A stretch of DNA of 64,000 nt from Anaeromyxobacter dehalogenans 2CP-C (GTDB lineage Bacteria > Myxococcota > Myxococcia > Myxococcales > Anaeromyxobacteraceae): contig NC_007760.1 in assembly GCF_000013385.1 (NCBI RefSeq), forward strand, positions 4,500,001 to 4,564,000, read 5' to 3'. This document shows, one piece after another, positions 1 to 8,033 of this stretch; position 1 is the stretch's first letter; every line of letters begins with the position of its first letter. Below the pieces are notes generated by a model. It saw only the letters and a program-made list of their open reading frames with translations. It was not told the origin of the DNA and made no database searches. A program made the position numbers and the translations under genes.

Positions 1-1758
1 GGCCTCCTCGGCCACGCGCAGCGCGAGCAGGTGCGCGGGGTCCACCGCCGCGCGGGCGGCGGGCGGGATGCGCCAGCGCGCGTCCGCCTGCGCGGGCGCG
101 TCGGTGAAGCCGCCGAGCCGCGTGTAGCTGCGCTCGAGCCGCGCGGCGTCCGGGTGGCAGTAGGTCGATGCGTCCCAGCGGCTGGCGGGGACCTCGCGGA
201 TCGACGACCGGCCGTCCTGCAGCGCGCGCCAGAACGCCGGGACGTCCTCGGCGCCGGGGAGCGTCGCGCCCAGGCCGATCACCGCCAGCGGCACGGCCTC
301 GGCCGGCGCGCGCCACGCCGCGACGGAGGCGGGGGCGGAGGCCGACGCGGGCGACGGGGCGGCGAGCACCGCGTGGTAGGCGAGCCCGCCGAGCGACACC
401 GCGCTCACCGCGGCGCGCGCGGCGTCGCAGCCCGCGCGCGGGCGGAGCGGCGCGGGCGCGCGCGGCACCTCGAACGCGGTCTCCTCGAGGCGGAGGTCCG
501 GGTGCGGGCGGGAGAACCCGGCCTGCGGCGGGACCACGCCGTGCTCGAGCGCCAGCACCGTGCGCAGCATGCCCACCGCGGCGCTCGCGCCGCGCAGGTG
601 GCCCACGTGCGCCTTGGCCGAGCCGATGGCCACCGGGCCGGGGACGCCGCGGTACCCCTGCGCCAGCGCGGCGAGCTCGGTGGCGTCGCCGCGCGGGGTG
701 CCGGTGGCGTGGCACTCCACGAAGCCGACGGAGGCGGGATCGACCGCGCCCTCCTCGTGCGCCCGGCGGATGGCGAGCGCGAGGCCGTCCGGGTGCGGCG
801 CGAGCGGCGACGCGGCGGCGCCGTCGCAGGCGCCGGCCACGCCGAGCACCACGGCCAGGACGCGATCGCCGTCGCGGAGCGCGTCGTCGAGCCGCTTCGC
901 GGCGAACATCACCGCGCCCTCGCCCGGCAGCGTCCCGTCGGCGGCGGCGTCGAACGGGCGCGGCCGGTGGGCCGACAGCACGCCCATGCGCGAGAGCGCC
1001 ACCAGCTCGGCCGGCGAGAGCAGCTCGCTCGCGGCGCCGAACAGCGCGCAGTCCACCGTCCCGTCCCGGAGCGCGCGCGCCGCCACGTCCAGCGCGGCGA
1101 GCCCGGAGGCGAAGCCGGCGTCCACCGCCGCGTGCGGGCCGCGCAGGTCGAGCAGCATGCCCACGCGCCCGGCCGCGATGCTGGCCGCCGAGTTCACCAC
1201 CGGCTCCTCGCTGGCCGGCCGCAGGCGCGCCTCCAGCGAGGCGCGCGCCGACGCGAGCGCCGCCTCGGCCGCGGCCGCGGGCACGCCCGCCTCGCCGGCG
1301 CCCTCGCGCACCGCCGCGGCGAGCGCGTCGAGCCGGACGCGGAGCCCGGTGTCCGGCCGCCAGCCGAGGCCGGTCGCGCCGAGCCACACGCCGGTGCGCT
1401 CGCGCGGCAGCGCCTTCACGGCGGCCAGCGCCTGGCGCCCGGCCTCCAGGACCTGGAGCTGCGCGGGGTTCATCGCGTCCGCGTCCGCCGGCGGCATCCG
1501 GAAGGCGCGCCAGTCGGGGCGGAACCCCGTCACCTGCGCCGCGGCCGGGAGCCGGCCGAGCCCGAGCCGCTCCCACTCCCACGCCCCGCCCGCGAGCGGC
1601 TCGAACGCGTCGCGGCCCGACTGCATGGCGTCCCAGAACGCCTCGACGCTGCCTGCGCCCGGAAGCACACATCCGACGCCGATGAGGGCGATCGGGACCC
1701 TGGGTGTTCCCCGCTGCTCCGAAGTGGTCACGTCGGAGAGGGTGGCGGACAACGTCAC
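1..1758 (-). CDS. Tandem-ketosynthase polyketide/PUFA-type synthase (3' end beyond window)
   Basis: Ketosynthases catalyse decarboxylative Claisen condensation in polyketide and fatty-acid assembly. Reading leftwards, residues ~20-440 form one KS domain: VECHATGTPRGD holds the first catalytic His (~350) and GSAKAHVGH holds Lys ~382 and His ~387. The nucleophile motif, normally VDTACSSS-like, reads VDAGFASG, so the Cys is Phe (~216). A short Ala/Pro/Ser linker (~465-485) leads into a second KS N-terminus (AVIGLGATLPGAEDV, ~491) that runs off the window. Loss of Cys with retained His/His/Lys is typical of decarboxylating or chain-length-factor KS domains. The KS-KS order recalls PfaC-type PUFA synthases, where the inactive domain usually comes second. 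GTG at 1758 is used; GTG at 1731 is also possible, and neither has a strong RBS. Confidence 0.88.
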   Translation of the reverse strand, partial: MTLSATLSDVTTSEQRGTPRVPIALIGVGCVLPGAGSVEAFWDAMQSGRDAFEPLAGGAWEWERLGLGRLPAAAQVTGFRPDWRAFRMPPADADAMNPAQLQVLEAGRQALAAVKALPRERTGVWLGATGLGWRPDTGLRVRLDALAAAVREGAGEAGVPAAAAEAALASARASLEARLRPASEEPVVNSAASIAAGRVGMLLDLRGPHAAVDAGFASGLAALDVAARALRDGTVDCALFGAASELLSPAELVALSRMGVLSAHRPRPFDAAADGTLPGEGAVMFAAKRLDDALRDGDRVLAVVLGVAGACDGAAASPLAPHPDGLALAIRRAHEEGAVDPASVGFVECHATGTPRGDATELAALAQGYRGVPGPVAIGSAKAHVGHLRGASAAVGMLRTVLALEHGVVPPQAGFSRPHPDLRLEETAFEVPRAPAPLRPRAGCDAARAAVSAVSLGGLAYHAVLAAPSPASASAPASVAAWRAPAEAVPLAVIGLGATLPGAEDVPAFWRALQDGRSSIREVPASRWDASTYCHPDAARLERSYTRLGGFTDAPAQADARWRIPPAARAAVDPAHLLALRVAEEA

Positions 1759-2075
1759 TTTTCGTCAATAGGGGTGGTGCAATTATCCACGAATTGCGCC
1801 ATGCGCAAACGAATAGGTGAATATTTTGCGCGCGCGGCTGCCCGGAAGGCGCGCACGCGCGCACCCGGGTTGCGCCGGCTCCACGCGGTTCGCCGGGTTT
1901 GACAGAGTGTGATACGACCCTGGGTCCGAGCAGACTCCGGGTGCGTTCGCGTTGTAGCCGCCCCATGTTTTCCGCGATGACCCCGTTGACTACGAGACTG
2001 GGTTCGCGGGTGGTGCGGGCGCCGTCCACCGCGCCGGGCTGGCCGGGGCGGTGGACGGCCGGCCGAGGACCGGCC
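1759..2075. other. Intergenic region, no gene seen
   Basis: About 317 bases between the ketosynthase start and the end of the VOC gene. It contains an A+T-rich block (about 1761-1835) that probably holds the ketosynthase promoter. A TTGACA-like hexamer at 1899-1904 (plus) has no matching -10. No convincing ORF, RNA gene or terminator is visible. Confidence 0.5.
1782..1809 (-). promoter_or_regulatory. Weak sigma70-like promoter for the ketosynthase gene
   Basis: On the minus strand TTTGCG (1804-1809) and GATAAT (1782-1787) are separated by 16 bases, and the GTG at 1758 lies about 24 bases downstream. This is the only clearly A+T-rich patch near the gene. The -35 match is poor, so the call rests mainly on the -10 and on location. 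Confidence 0.3.
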
Positions 2076-2474
2076 TCACGCGGCCTCGGACCCGGCGGAC
2101 GTCGCTGCCCTGGGCTCGTGCAGGCCGACGCGGTTCCCCTCGCTGTCAACGAGGATCGCGAAGCGGCCGTTCGGGCCGATGTCGGTGACCGGCACGACCA
2201 CCTTCCCGCCCGCGGCCTCGACCCGGCGAAGGCAACGCTCGATGGAGCCGCGCGTGTCGAGGTACACGATCGCGCCGTCCACGCCGGGGCGGGCGTGCTC
2301 GCTCTTCACGATGGCGCCGCCGGTGCCCTTCCCCGCGGCGTACGGGAAGAACGCCATCGGCATCCGGCCGCTGGTGTCCACCCTCAGCTCCGTCCCCAGC
2401 ACGGCCTCGTAGAAGCAGCGCGCGCGGTCGAAGTCGGCGGCGGGCAGCTCGAACCAGTTGATCGCGGTGCTCAT
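2076..2474 (-). CDS. VOC (glyoxalase/bleomycin-resistance fold) family protein
   Basis: 132-residue single-domain protein. It opens MSTAINWFELPAADFDRAR, the usual first beta strand and helix of a VOC module, followed by FYEAVLG and an AGGKVVVPVTDIGPNG stretch; it ends with VGLHEPR, the common last strand. Cytosolic; members include metal-dependent lyases, isomerases and binding proteins, and the substrate cannot be told from sequence. ATG at 2474 follows a purine-rich GAGGGAGAG RBS and replaces a longer in-frame extension. It is divergent from the WYL regulator 134 bp away, which makes it a likely target of that regulator. Confidence 0.85.
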   Translation of the reverse strand: MSTAINWFELPAADFDRARCFYEAVLGTELRVDTSGRMPMAFFPYAAGKGTGGAIVKSEHARPGVDGAIVYLDTRGSIERCLRRVEAAGGKVVVPVTDIGPNGRFAILVDSEGNRVGLHEPRAATSAGSEAA

Positions 2475-2540
2475 GTCTCTCTCCCTCGTCGGTGCCGGCG
2501 GGGGATTCCGCCGGACGGACGGGAAGATGCTTGCGGGCTG

Positions 2541-2557
2541 TGTCAGCGTTATGTCAG
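2541..2557. promoter_or_regulatory. Direct repeat TGTCAG, 11-bp period, in a divergent promoter region
   Basis: TGTCAG occurs at 2541-2546 and 2552-2557, one helical turn apart, between the divergent VOC gene and the WYL-type regulator. The spacing suits a dimeric regulator binding one DNA face, so this is a candidate operator. Read on the minus strand, CTGACA could also serve as a -35 element for the VOC gene. No experimental support. Confidence 0.3.
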
Positions 2558-2608
2558 GTTTCCGGCTTCGACGACGCTCGACCCGGCTCCCCACCGGGGA
2601 CCGCCACC

Positions 2609-3274
2609 ATGGACCGCCAGGCCCGCCTGTTCGCCATCGCCGAGTACCTGCGCGGCCGCCGCACCGGCGTCACCGCCGCGCAGATCGCGGAGCGCTTCGG
2701 CGTGACGCTCCGCACCGTCTACCGGGACCTCGACGCGCTCCGCTCGGCCGACCTGCCGCTCCACGCCGAGCAGGGCCGCGGCGGCGGCTACGCGCTCGAC
2801 CGGCACTACGCGCTGCCGCCCATCAACCTGAGCGCGCGCGAGGCGGCGGTGCTCGTCGCGCTCGGCGCCTACGCGGCGCGCATGCGCCTGCTCCCCTTCG
2901 CCGAGACGCTGGAGGCGGCGCTCGACAAGGTGCGCGGCGCGCTGTCCGCCTCCGCGCAGCGCGAGCTCCTGAAGGTGCTCGACGGGCTGCAGTTCGTGGG
3001 CGTGCCCGCCATGCCGGCCGCGGCGGCGGTGCGGCGCGCGGTGGAGGAGGCGTGGTTCGGCGGGACCGCGCTGCGGGTGCGGTACCGCCGGTCCGACGAG
3101 AGCACCAGCGAGCGCACCGTGAAGGTGGCCGGCGTGATCATGGAGCGGCACGCCACGCTGGTGCACTGCGTGGACGTGGACACCGGCGAGGCCCGCCACT
3201 ACCGGCTCGACCGCATCGACGTGGCGACGCCGGTCGCGGCCGCGCCCGCAGGTCCCGGCGGCGGCCGGGGTTGA
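2609..3274 (+). CDS. HTH-WYL family transcriptional regulator
   Basis: 221 residues. Residues ~1-58 form a winged HTH of the HTH_11/DeoR kind (VTAAQIAERFGVTLRTVYRDL), followed by GRGGGYALD, typical of YafY-like regulators. The C-terminal half (from ~145) has WYL-like strands ending GEARHYRLDRIDVA, a ligand-sensing fold. It is shorter than usual (~300) and the WYL part looks minimal. ATG at 2609 is chosen because the HTH starts directly there. Divergent from the VOC gene, with a candidate operator between them. Its stop lies 2 bp from that of the convergent PsiE-like gene. Confidence 0.85.
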   Translation: MDRQARLFAIAEYLRGRRTGVTAAQIAERFGVTLRTVYRDLDALRSADLPLHAEQGRGGGYALDRHYALPPINLSAREAAVLVALGAYAARMRLLPFAETLEAALDKVRGALSASAQRELLKVLDGLQFVGVPAMPAAAAVRRAVEEAWFGGTALRVRYRRSDESTSERTVKVAGVIMERHATLVHCVDVDTGEARHYRLDRIDVATPVAAAPAGPGGGRG

Positions 3275-3276
3275 GC

Positions 3277-3741
3277 TCAGCGCGGCGCCTCGGCCGAGTC
3301 GCGGCGGCGGAGGATGACCACCGAGCCGACCAGCACCAGGATCAGCACCGTGAGCAGGCCCAGCTCGCTCATGACGTGCCGGAACTGCTCGTCGCCGCTG
3401 GGCGCCTGCGCGCCGAACTCCGCGGTGATGACGAGGATGCGCCGGATGGCGGCGATGAGCGCGACCAGCAGGAACGGCTCGGGCACGAGCAGGTGGTCGC
3501 GGAACGACACCTTCACCGTGTAGAGCAGCTCGACGATCATCATCGCGAGCAGGATCCGGTCGAGGAGCTGCACGATCACCTGCAGGTCGAGATCGCGGCC
3601 CAGCGCGCCGACCAGGTTGACGCCGCCGTGCAGGAGCAGCACCGCGCACGCCAGCGTCAGCAGGATCCCGAGCGCGACGTAGATGACGTCCTGGACCCAG
3701 GTGATCCCGACCGAGACCCATTCCCGCGCGCGCTTGTTCAC
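3277..3741 (-). CDS. PsiE-like integral membrane protein
   Basis: 154 residues with about four hydrophobic segments (VQDVIYVALGILLTLACAVL, the LDRILLAMMIVELLY region, LLVALIAAIRRILV, LLTVLILVLVGSVVIL). The order and the central ILLAMMIVELLYTVK/FRDHLLVPEPFL pattern match the phosphate-starvation-inducible PsiE family, inner-membrane proteins of unknown function. GTG at 3741 is preferred because AAAGGGGC sits just upstream. No PhoB box is evident, so phosphate regulation is not supported here. Confidence 0.75.
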   Translation of the reverse strand: MNKRAREWVSVGITWVQDVIYVALGILLTLACAVLLLHGGVNLVGALGRDLDLQVIVQLLDRILLAMMIVELLYTVKVSFRDHLLVPEPFLLVALIAAIRRILVITAEFGAQAPSGDEQFRHVMSELGLLTVLILVLVGSVVILRRRDSAEAPR

Positions 3742-3818
3742 GCTGCCCCTTTCGCCCGGACGGCACGCCCGACGGCCCCGCCCCGCTCGCAACCCGGGCG
3801 TTCAGGCGTGCGGTGCAC

Positions 3819-3827
3819 TATATTAAT
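3819..3827. promoter_or_regulatory. A+T-rich -10-like element TATATTAAT
   Basis: An isolated A+T-rich run in a very G+C-rich spacer between the divergent PsiE-like gene and the KOW/Tudor-like gene. It resembles a -10 element in either direction, but no well-placed -35 is visible. Confidence 0.3.
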
Positions 3828-3976
3828 GAGCGCGCAGCCCGGCGCCTCGCGCCGAGAACCGTGCCTCCGCCGATCGGCGGCGGCCCACCGCGCCACCCTC
3901 CGCACCCGGAACCCGCGCGCGTTCGCGCGGAGGCGGTCTCCGTGCGGTCGCGTGCGCGCCGACGAAGGAGCAATCG

Positions 3977-4942
3977 ATGGACCTCGAAAAGGGGATGCTG
4001 GTGCAGCACGTGTCGCTGGGCGTCGGGAAGGTCGTCGCGGTGGAGCGCGACGCGGTGCACGTGTACTTCGCGAGCGGCGACGGACGCGTGGCCGCGAAGC
4101 TGAAGCTGCCGACCGCGCTCCCGTTCCTCACCGCCGCCGCCGGCGCCAACGCGTGGCTCGCCGCGCTCCCCGCCTTCCGGCTCGCCCCGGAGACCGGCCG
4201 CTACGAGGTCGCCGACGGCCGCATCACGCAGGCCGAGGCGCTGGAGCGCTACCGCGCGGTCTCGCCCGAGGCGGCCGCCGGCGAGGCCGGCGCGGAGCCC
4301 CCGAAGGTGCGGCGCGACCGCGCCTGGAAGTGGCGCCGCGCGCACGAGGCGTGGGAGCAGGAGCTCGGCGGCGGCGAGGGCGAGCGGCTCCTCGCGGCCG
4401 GCGACGTCGGCGCGCTCGTCGCCCGCGCGGTGAAGGTGGAGCACCACGTGCGCCCGCTGCTGCCGCCCGCGGAGCGTCCCGCCTTCGCGGCCGCGCTCTC
4501 GGATCCCGAGTCCGCGCGCGAGCTGTTCGCCGCGCTGTTCGCCCTGCTGGCGGCGCCGAAGCCGGAGCAGGAAGCGTTCGAGCGCCTCGCGGCGGCCGTC
4601 GCGGCCCTGCCCGCGCCGCCGGCGCTCGAGTCGCGCTGGCAGGTGCTCACGCTGCTGCCCTTCGTGGCCCGGCCCGACGTCCACATGCTCGTCGAGCCGC
4701 GCACCACCTGCGCCGCCGCGCTCCGGCTCGGGATCGACCTCGCGTACACCCCCGAGCCGAGCTGGGCCACCTACACCGCGCTGCTCGCCGCCACCGGTCG
4801 CCTGCTGGCGCAGCTCGAGCCGCTCGGCGCGCGCGACCACGTGGACGTGGACACGTTCCTCCACGCGAACGTCAAGGCGCCGCCGCGCACCCCGCGCACG
4901 CCCCCGGCCCGGCGCACCCCGCGCGTGTCCACCGCGGCCTGA
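3977..4942 (+). CDS. Protein with N-terminal KOW/Tudor-like (DUF3553-type) domain, function unknown
   Basis: 321 residues. The first ~40 (GMLVQHVSLGVGKVVAVERD, then VHVYFASGDGR) resemble the small beta-barrel domains of CarD/UvrD C-termini and DUF3553, which bind RNA polymerase or nucleic acid. The rest is helical and Ala/Leu-rich, with a charged segment around 105-125 (PPKVRRDRAWKWRR). The last ~25 residues are Pro/Arg-rich and probably disordered. No signal peptide or membrane segment. An AAGGAG RBS lies 9 bases before ATG 3977. The beta-barrel assignment is by pattern only; I do not recognise the rest. Confidence 0.75.
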   Translation: MDLEKGMLVQHVSLGVGKVVAVERDAVHVYFASGDGRVAAKLKLPTALPFLTAAAGANAWLAALPAFRLAPETGRYEVADGRITQAEALERYRAVSPEAAAGEAGAEPPKVRRDRAWKWRRAHEAWEQELGGGEGERLLAAGDVGALVARAVKVEHHVRPLLPPAERPAFAAALSDPESARELFAALFALLAAPKPEQEAFERLAAAVAALPAPPALESRWQVLTLLPFVARPDVHMLVEPRTTCAAALRLGIDLAYTPEPSWATYTALLAATGRLLAQLEPLGARDHVDVDTFLHANVKAPPRTPRTPPARRTPRVSTAA

Positions 4943-5061
4943 GTCTCCCGGTCGCAGCCCTCTCAGGTGCATGCCGCGCCGCGCGCGCGGGACCACCTAA
5001 GCTGGACGCCCGCCGCGCGGCCCGTGCCGCCGGCGCGCGTACAGCCACCCGGAGGGCCTCC

Positions 5062-7365
5062 ATGATCCGCGCGGACATCCTCGAGCAGTTCCCCGAGCTG
5101 TTCGGCCGCAAGCGCGTCAACGGCCGCGAGCTCGACGTGGACGCGACCATCGAGACGCTCACCCGCGAGCTCGAGCCGGAGATCGAGGCGGCGCTGACCG
5201 CGCGCGGCGCGCTGCTCCGCTCGCCCGAGCCGGTGGCCACGAAGTACGCGTGGCCGCACTGGAACGAGGCGTTCGAGGACCCGGTCGGAGGGAGCGCCTG
5301 GACGTTCCGGCAGATCGTCCAGGGGATGATCGACAACTTCCTCGGCAAGGAGAGCCCGCTGCGCTGGCGGCTCAACGACGAGGTGGCGATCCCCGAGCAC
5401 GTGCACCCGTCGCGCAACCCGGGCCTGGAGCTGACCGGGCCCTGGCACCCGCTCGACATGGCGTTCAACGCGCTCAACAGTCCCGCGCCGATGAACATGC
5501 CGGACTTCGAGGACGCCTCGCCGCCGCACTTCCGCCCCGACGGCGCGCCGGCGCGCGAGCCGGTGGGCGTGTTCGCGGCGCTCAAGAACGCGAAGGAGAT
5601 CTTCGAGGGGCGCTGGTCGGACCGCGCCTACGAGGTCGAGAAGAAGGGGAAGAAGCGCAGCTACCGGATCACGACGCCGCAGGCGAAGTGGCCCACGCGC
5701 CTCGCCCGCCCGCCCAGCCTGCACATCCGCTACGACCACGTCACGGTGGACGGCCGGCCCGCGCCGGGCCTGGTGGTGGTCGCGACGCTCTGGGCGCTGA
5801 ACGGCTACGACGCGCTCACCCGCGCCGGGAGCGGCGCGTACTTCTACATCCCCAAGCTGCAGACGCCGCGCGAGGCGCTCATCGTGGAGCGGCTGCTCTC
5901 GCGGCTCGAGGGGATGATGGGCGTGCCCGCCGGCACGCTCAAGGCGAAGATGCTCTACGAGGAGGGGAACGCCGGCCGCCAGCTCCCCGCCATCGTCTGG
6001 ACGCTGCGGCGCCGGCTGCTCGGCACGAACGTCGGCCGCTGGGACTACCTCGGCAGCCTCATCGAGATGTGGAAGGACGATCCGCAGGGCGTGTTCCCCG
6101 ACCCGCAGACGATCGGCATGGCGACGCCCGGCATGCTCGCGTACCAGCGCTACAACGCGCTGCTCATGCTGATGGCGGGCATGAAGGACGGCGAGCTGAC
6201 CCACGCCGCGCCCATCGGCGGCATGGCGGCGGTGATGATCTACCAGGCCGGCGATCCCTACGGCCGCGCCCGCTACAACCCGCTCGCGCTCCGCGCCATG
6301 GTGATCGACAAGCTGCGCGAGCGGCTGCTGGGCCTGTTCTTCGTGCCCGACGCGCCGCTGCGGCCCGGCGAGCAGCCCACCCTCGACGCCGTCCTCGGCG
6401 GCAAGGTCCGCGGCGCGCTCCACGACGCGTACCGCCAGAGCTGGGTGGCGAGCCCGGAGCCGGAGTACGTCGGCGCCGGCAACGGCCCGCTCCGCGCGCG
6501 CGTCGGCGCGCTCCAGGAGCTGCTCGACGCGCCGGTGGAGACCGTGGACGCGGGCGGGAAGCAGGTGCCCACGGTGGCGAGCGGGCTCTCCGACGACGAG
6601 CGGGCGCTGTTCCGCTCGCGCGGGCTCGTGGACGCGAACGGGCGCATCACGCCGTTCGTGCTGGCGCGCGAGCAGGTGGACGCGCCGGAGAAGCTGCTCG
6701 ACCTGGCGCGCTGGGAGGCGATCTACCGGGTGCCGGAAGGCGACGTCACCATCGAGCACGTGCAGCACGCGTTCTACATGGCGGCGAACTACGGCTTCCA
6801 GATCCTGAACGGCAACTTCGCCGCCGCCATCGACGACTACGAGCTGAAGCTCCGCTTCATGAACGACCTCGCCACCTACCGCATCAACGTGTCGTGGCTG
6901 TGGGCGCTCCTGCGCCACCAGGCGCCCGTCACGAAGGACGGCCACCTGCTCCGCGCCACGCTCACCGGCGACGGCGTGGTGCTCGGCAAGCCCGCCGAGC
7001 CGGTGAAGGCCGGGACGCGCCTCGACCGCGCGCTGTTCGAGAAGGTGTACACGTTCCACGGTGAGTGGACGGACGCGTTCTTCGCCGAGCAGGACCGCCG
7101 CGGCGAGCCCGCGCGCTTCGACCGCTCCAAGGCGCCCGTCATCATGGAGCTGCTGCACCGCCAGCTCCTCTCCAAGCGCTACATCCAGCACAGCGCCCGC
7201 GCGCTGTTCGTGATCGGCGCCGCCCGCCCCGAGGACCGCGCCGGCCTGCTCGACGCCATGTTCGACCTCGAGCGCGCCGAGGTGGCCGCGCGGGTGGAGA
7301 AGGGCGCGCTCCCGAACGGCGCGCTGGAGGCGCACGACTACGTGAACGACGTGTTCGGGGGGTAG
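5062..7365 (+). CDS. Malate synthase-like enzyme, long form
   Basis: Malate synthase condenses glyoxylate with acetyl-CoA in the glyoxylate shunt. This 767-residue protein carries the family hallmarks in order: NPGLELTGP and MPDFEDASPP (~119-153), a LQTPREA Arg (~270), YEEGN (Glu ~301), GTNVGRWDYL (Asp ~328), HAAPIGGMAA (~381-390) and MNDLATYRI (~600-608), whose Asp aligns with the catalytic base of the usual MEDxAT motif. It is longer than isoform A (~530), with extra sequence between ~400 and 590. GGAGGG lies 6 bases before ATG. No isocitrate lyase is in the window. Very long antisense frames across it are G+C artefacts. Confidence 0.82.
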   Translation: MIRADILEQFPELFGRKRVNGRELDVDATIETLTRELEPEIEAALTARGALLRSPEPVATKYAWPHWNEAFEDPVGGSAWTFRQIVQGMIDNFLGKESPLRWRLNDEVAIPEHVHPSRNPGLELTGPWHPLDMAFNALNSPAPMNMPDFEDASPPHFRPDGAPAREPVGVFAALKNAKEIFEGRWSDRAYEVEKKGKKRSYRITTPQAKWPTRLARPPSLHIRYDHVTVDGRPAPGLVVVATLWALNGYDALTRAGSGAYFYIPKLQTPREALIVERLLSRLEGMMGVPAGTLKAKMLYEEGNAGRQLPAIVWTLRRRLLGTNVGRWDYLGSLIEMWKDDPQGVFPDPQTIGMATPGMLAYQRYNALLMLMAGMKDGELTHAAPIGGMAAVMIYQAGDPYGRARYNPLALRAMVIDKLRERLLGLFFVPDAPLRPGEQPTLDAVLGGKVRGALHDAYRQSWVASPEPEYVGAGNGPLRARVGALQELLDAPVETVDAGGKQVPTVASGLSDDERALFRSRGLVDANGRITPFVLAREQVDAPEKLLDLARWEAIYRVPEGDVTIEHVQHAFYMAANYGFQILNGNFAAAIDDYELKLRFMNDLATYRINVSWLWALLRHQAPVTKDGHLLRATLTGDGVVLGKPAEPVKAGTRLDRALFEKVYTFHGEWTDAFFAEQDRRGEPARFDRSKAPVIMELLHRQLLSKRYIQHSARALFVIGAARPEDRAGLLDAMFDLERAEVAARVEKGALPNGALEAHDYVNDVFGG

Positions 7366-7370
7366 GACGC

Positions 7371-7401
7371 GGGGGCGCCGGGCTTGATTCCCGGCGCCTC
7401 C
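7371..7401 (+). terminator. 12-bp hairpin after the malate synthase-like gene
   Basis: GGCGCCGGG (7374-7382) and CCCGGCGCC (7390-7398) pair perfectly around a 7-base loop; three more pairs (one G-U) extend the stem to 7371 and 7401. It begins 5 bases after the stop codon. No U-run follows, so intrinsic termination would be inefficient. The right arm plus TCCA also resembles a tRNA 3' end, discussed as a possible attachment-site relic. Confidence 0.55.
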
Positions 7402-7410
7402 ATTCCCTAA

Positions 7411-7745
7411 CTATGCGGAAGGATTCGACTTCAGCTCCGGCCGGAGGCTCGTCTCCAAGCCGTCTCCAAGGCTTTCCGCTCGCCCTGAGCGTAGCCCCGC
7501 CGAAGGCGGGGCGGAGTCGAAGGGCGCTCCGACCTCATCCTCGACAGGTCTGCGGTCCAGCAGCCGGATCGCCGCGTTCTTGTGCGCCGGCGACAGGTGC
7601 ATGTACCGCTGCGTCGTCGTGAGGTCCTGGTAGCCGGCGAGTTCCTGAATCGCCTTCGCCGTGGTGCCTCCATGGCGAGGTGCGAGCAGAACATGTGGCG
7701 GAAGATGTGGTAGCTGCCGTTCGCCGGCAGCGCTGTGCGCGCTCC
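7411..7745 (-). pseudogene. Tyrosine recombinase (phage-type integrase), C-terminal remnant with frameshift
   Basis: On the minus strand one frame gives LPANGSYHIFRHMFCSHLAM (the HxxR catalytic box), and a second frame, shifted near 7668-7674, continues TAKAIQELAGYQDLTTTQRY (nucleophile Tyr) and MHLSPAHKNAAIRLLD. Together they are the last ~80 residues of a site-specific tyrosine recombinase broken by a single-base indel. Nothing upstream matches the N-terminal or core-binding domains. The final residues are encoded by an interspersed palindromic repeat, so the native C-terminus is also lost. Marks a decayed integrated element. Confidence 0.8.
7477..7529. repeat. Interspersed palindromic repeat (CCCTGAGCG...GGAGTCGAAGGG type)
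   Basis: The inner stem CCCCGCC-GAA-GGCGGGG is flanked by CGCTCGCCCTGAGCG and GGAGTCGAAGGGCGCTC. The same flank pattern recurs at 17438-17534 and, shortened, at 61191-61240. It lies inside the degraded integrase 3' end. This type of extragenic palindrome is widespread in high-GC bacteria; function unknown. Confidence 0.7.
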
Positions 7746-8033
7746 ATCCAGATCCGGCTGATCACCGAACCCATCCGAGGCTCGAAGCGAGCAAGGGTCG
7801 GCGGCTCGATCCGGCGCGCGAAGGCCACACATGACGAGACCCTCCGGAAGCTCTCGAGGTAGGAGCGCGCAGCACGCCGCCTCGGGCGTTCATCGCTGGT
7901 TCGCCTTCATCGTTGTGGCGCGATCACCGCCTCCCGCGCCCCCAAACGTGCGGTATAGACGGCCGGGGAGACGTGCTTGGCGACCGTTGATTTCGCATCC
8001 GCAGCTACGAGACATCTTGAAGTTCGATTGAGA
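7746..8033. other. Intergenic region, no gene recognised
   Basis: About 290 bases between the integrase remnant and the small lipoprotein gene. Composition is less G+C-biased than the neighbours. Short frames exist on both strands but none has an RBS, recognisable motif or consistent codon bias. Probably decayed accessory DNA. Confidence 0.4.

Noticed and set aside
31-1902. Long plus-strand open frames across the ketosynthase region
   Set aside because: Low-complexity Arg/Ala/Pro translations; the minus strand gives a clear ketosynthase. Typical G+C-driven antisense frames.
1899-1904. TTGACA as a promoter -35 on the plus strand
   Set aside because: No -10 at the correct distance and no downstream plus-strand gene.
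2458-5061. N-terminal extension of the malate synthase frame back to 2458
   Set aside because: The frame stays open by base composition across other genes; the real enzyme starts at 5062 after GGAGGG.
4963-7335. 790-residue minus-strand frame opposite malate synthase
   Set aside because: His/Arg/Val-rich pattern with no domains; antisense shadow.
7371-7402. A tRNA or tmRNA gene ending here
   Set aside because: Only the T-arm-like hairpin is present and its loop is CTTGATT rather than TTCRANY; no acceptor, anticodon or D arm upstream (that is malate synthase coding). Kept only as hairpin and possible relic.
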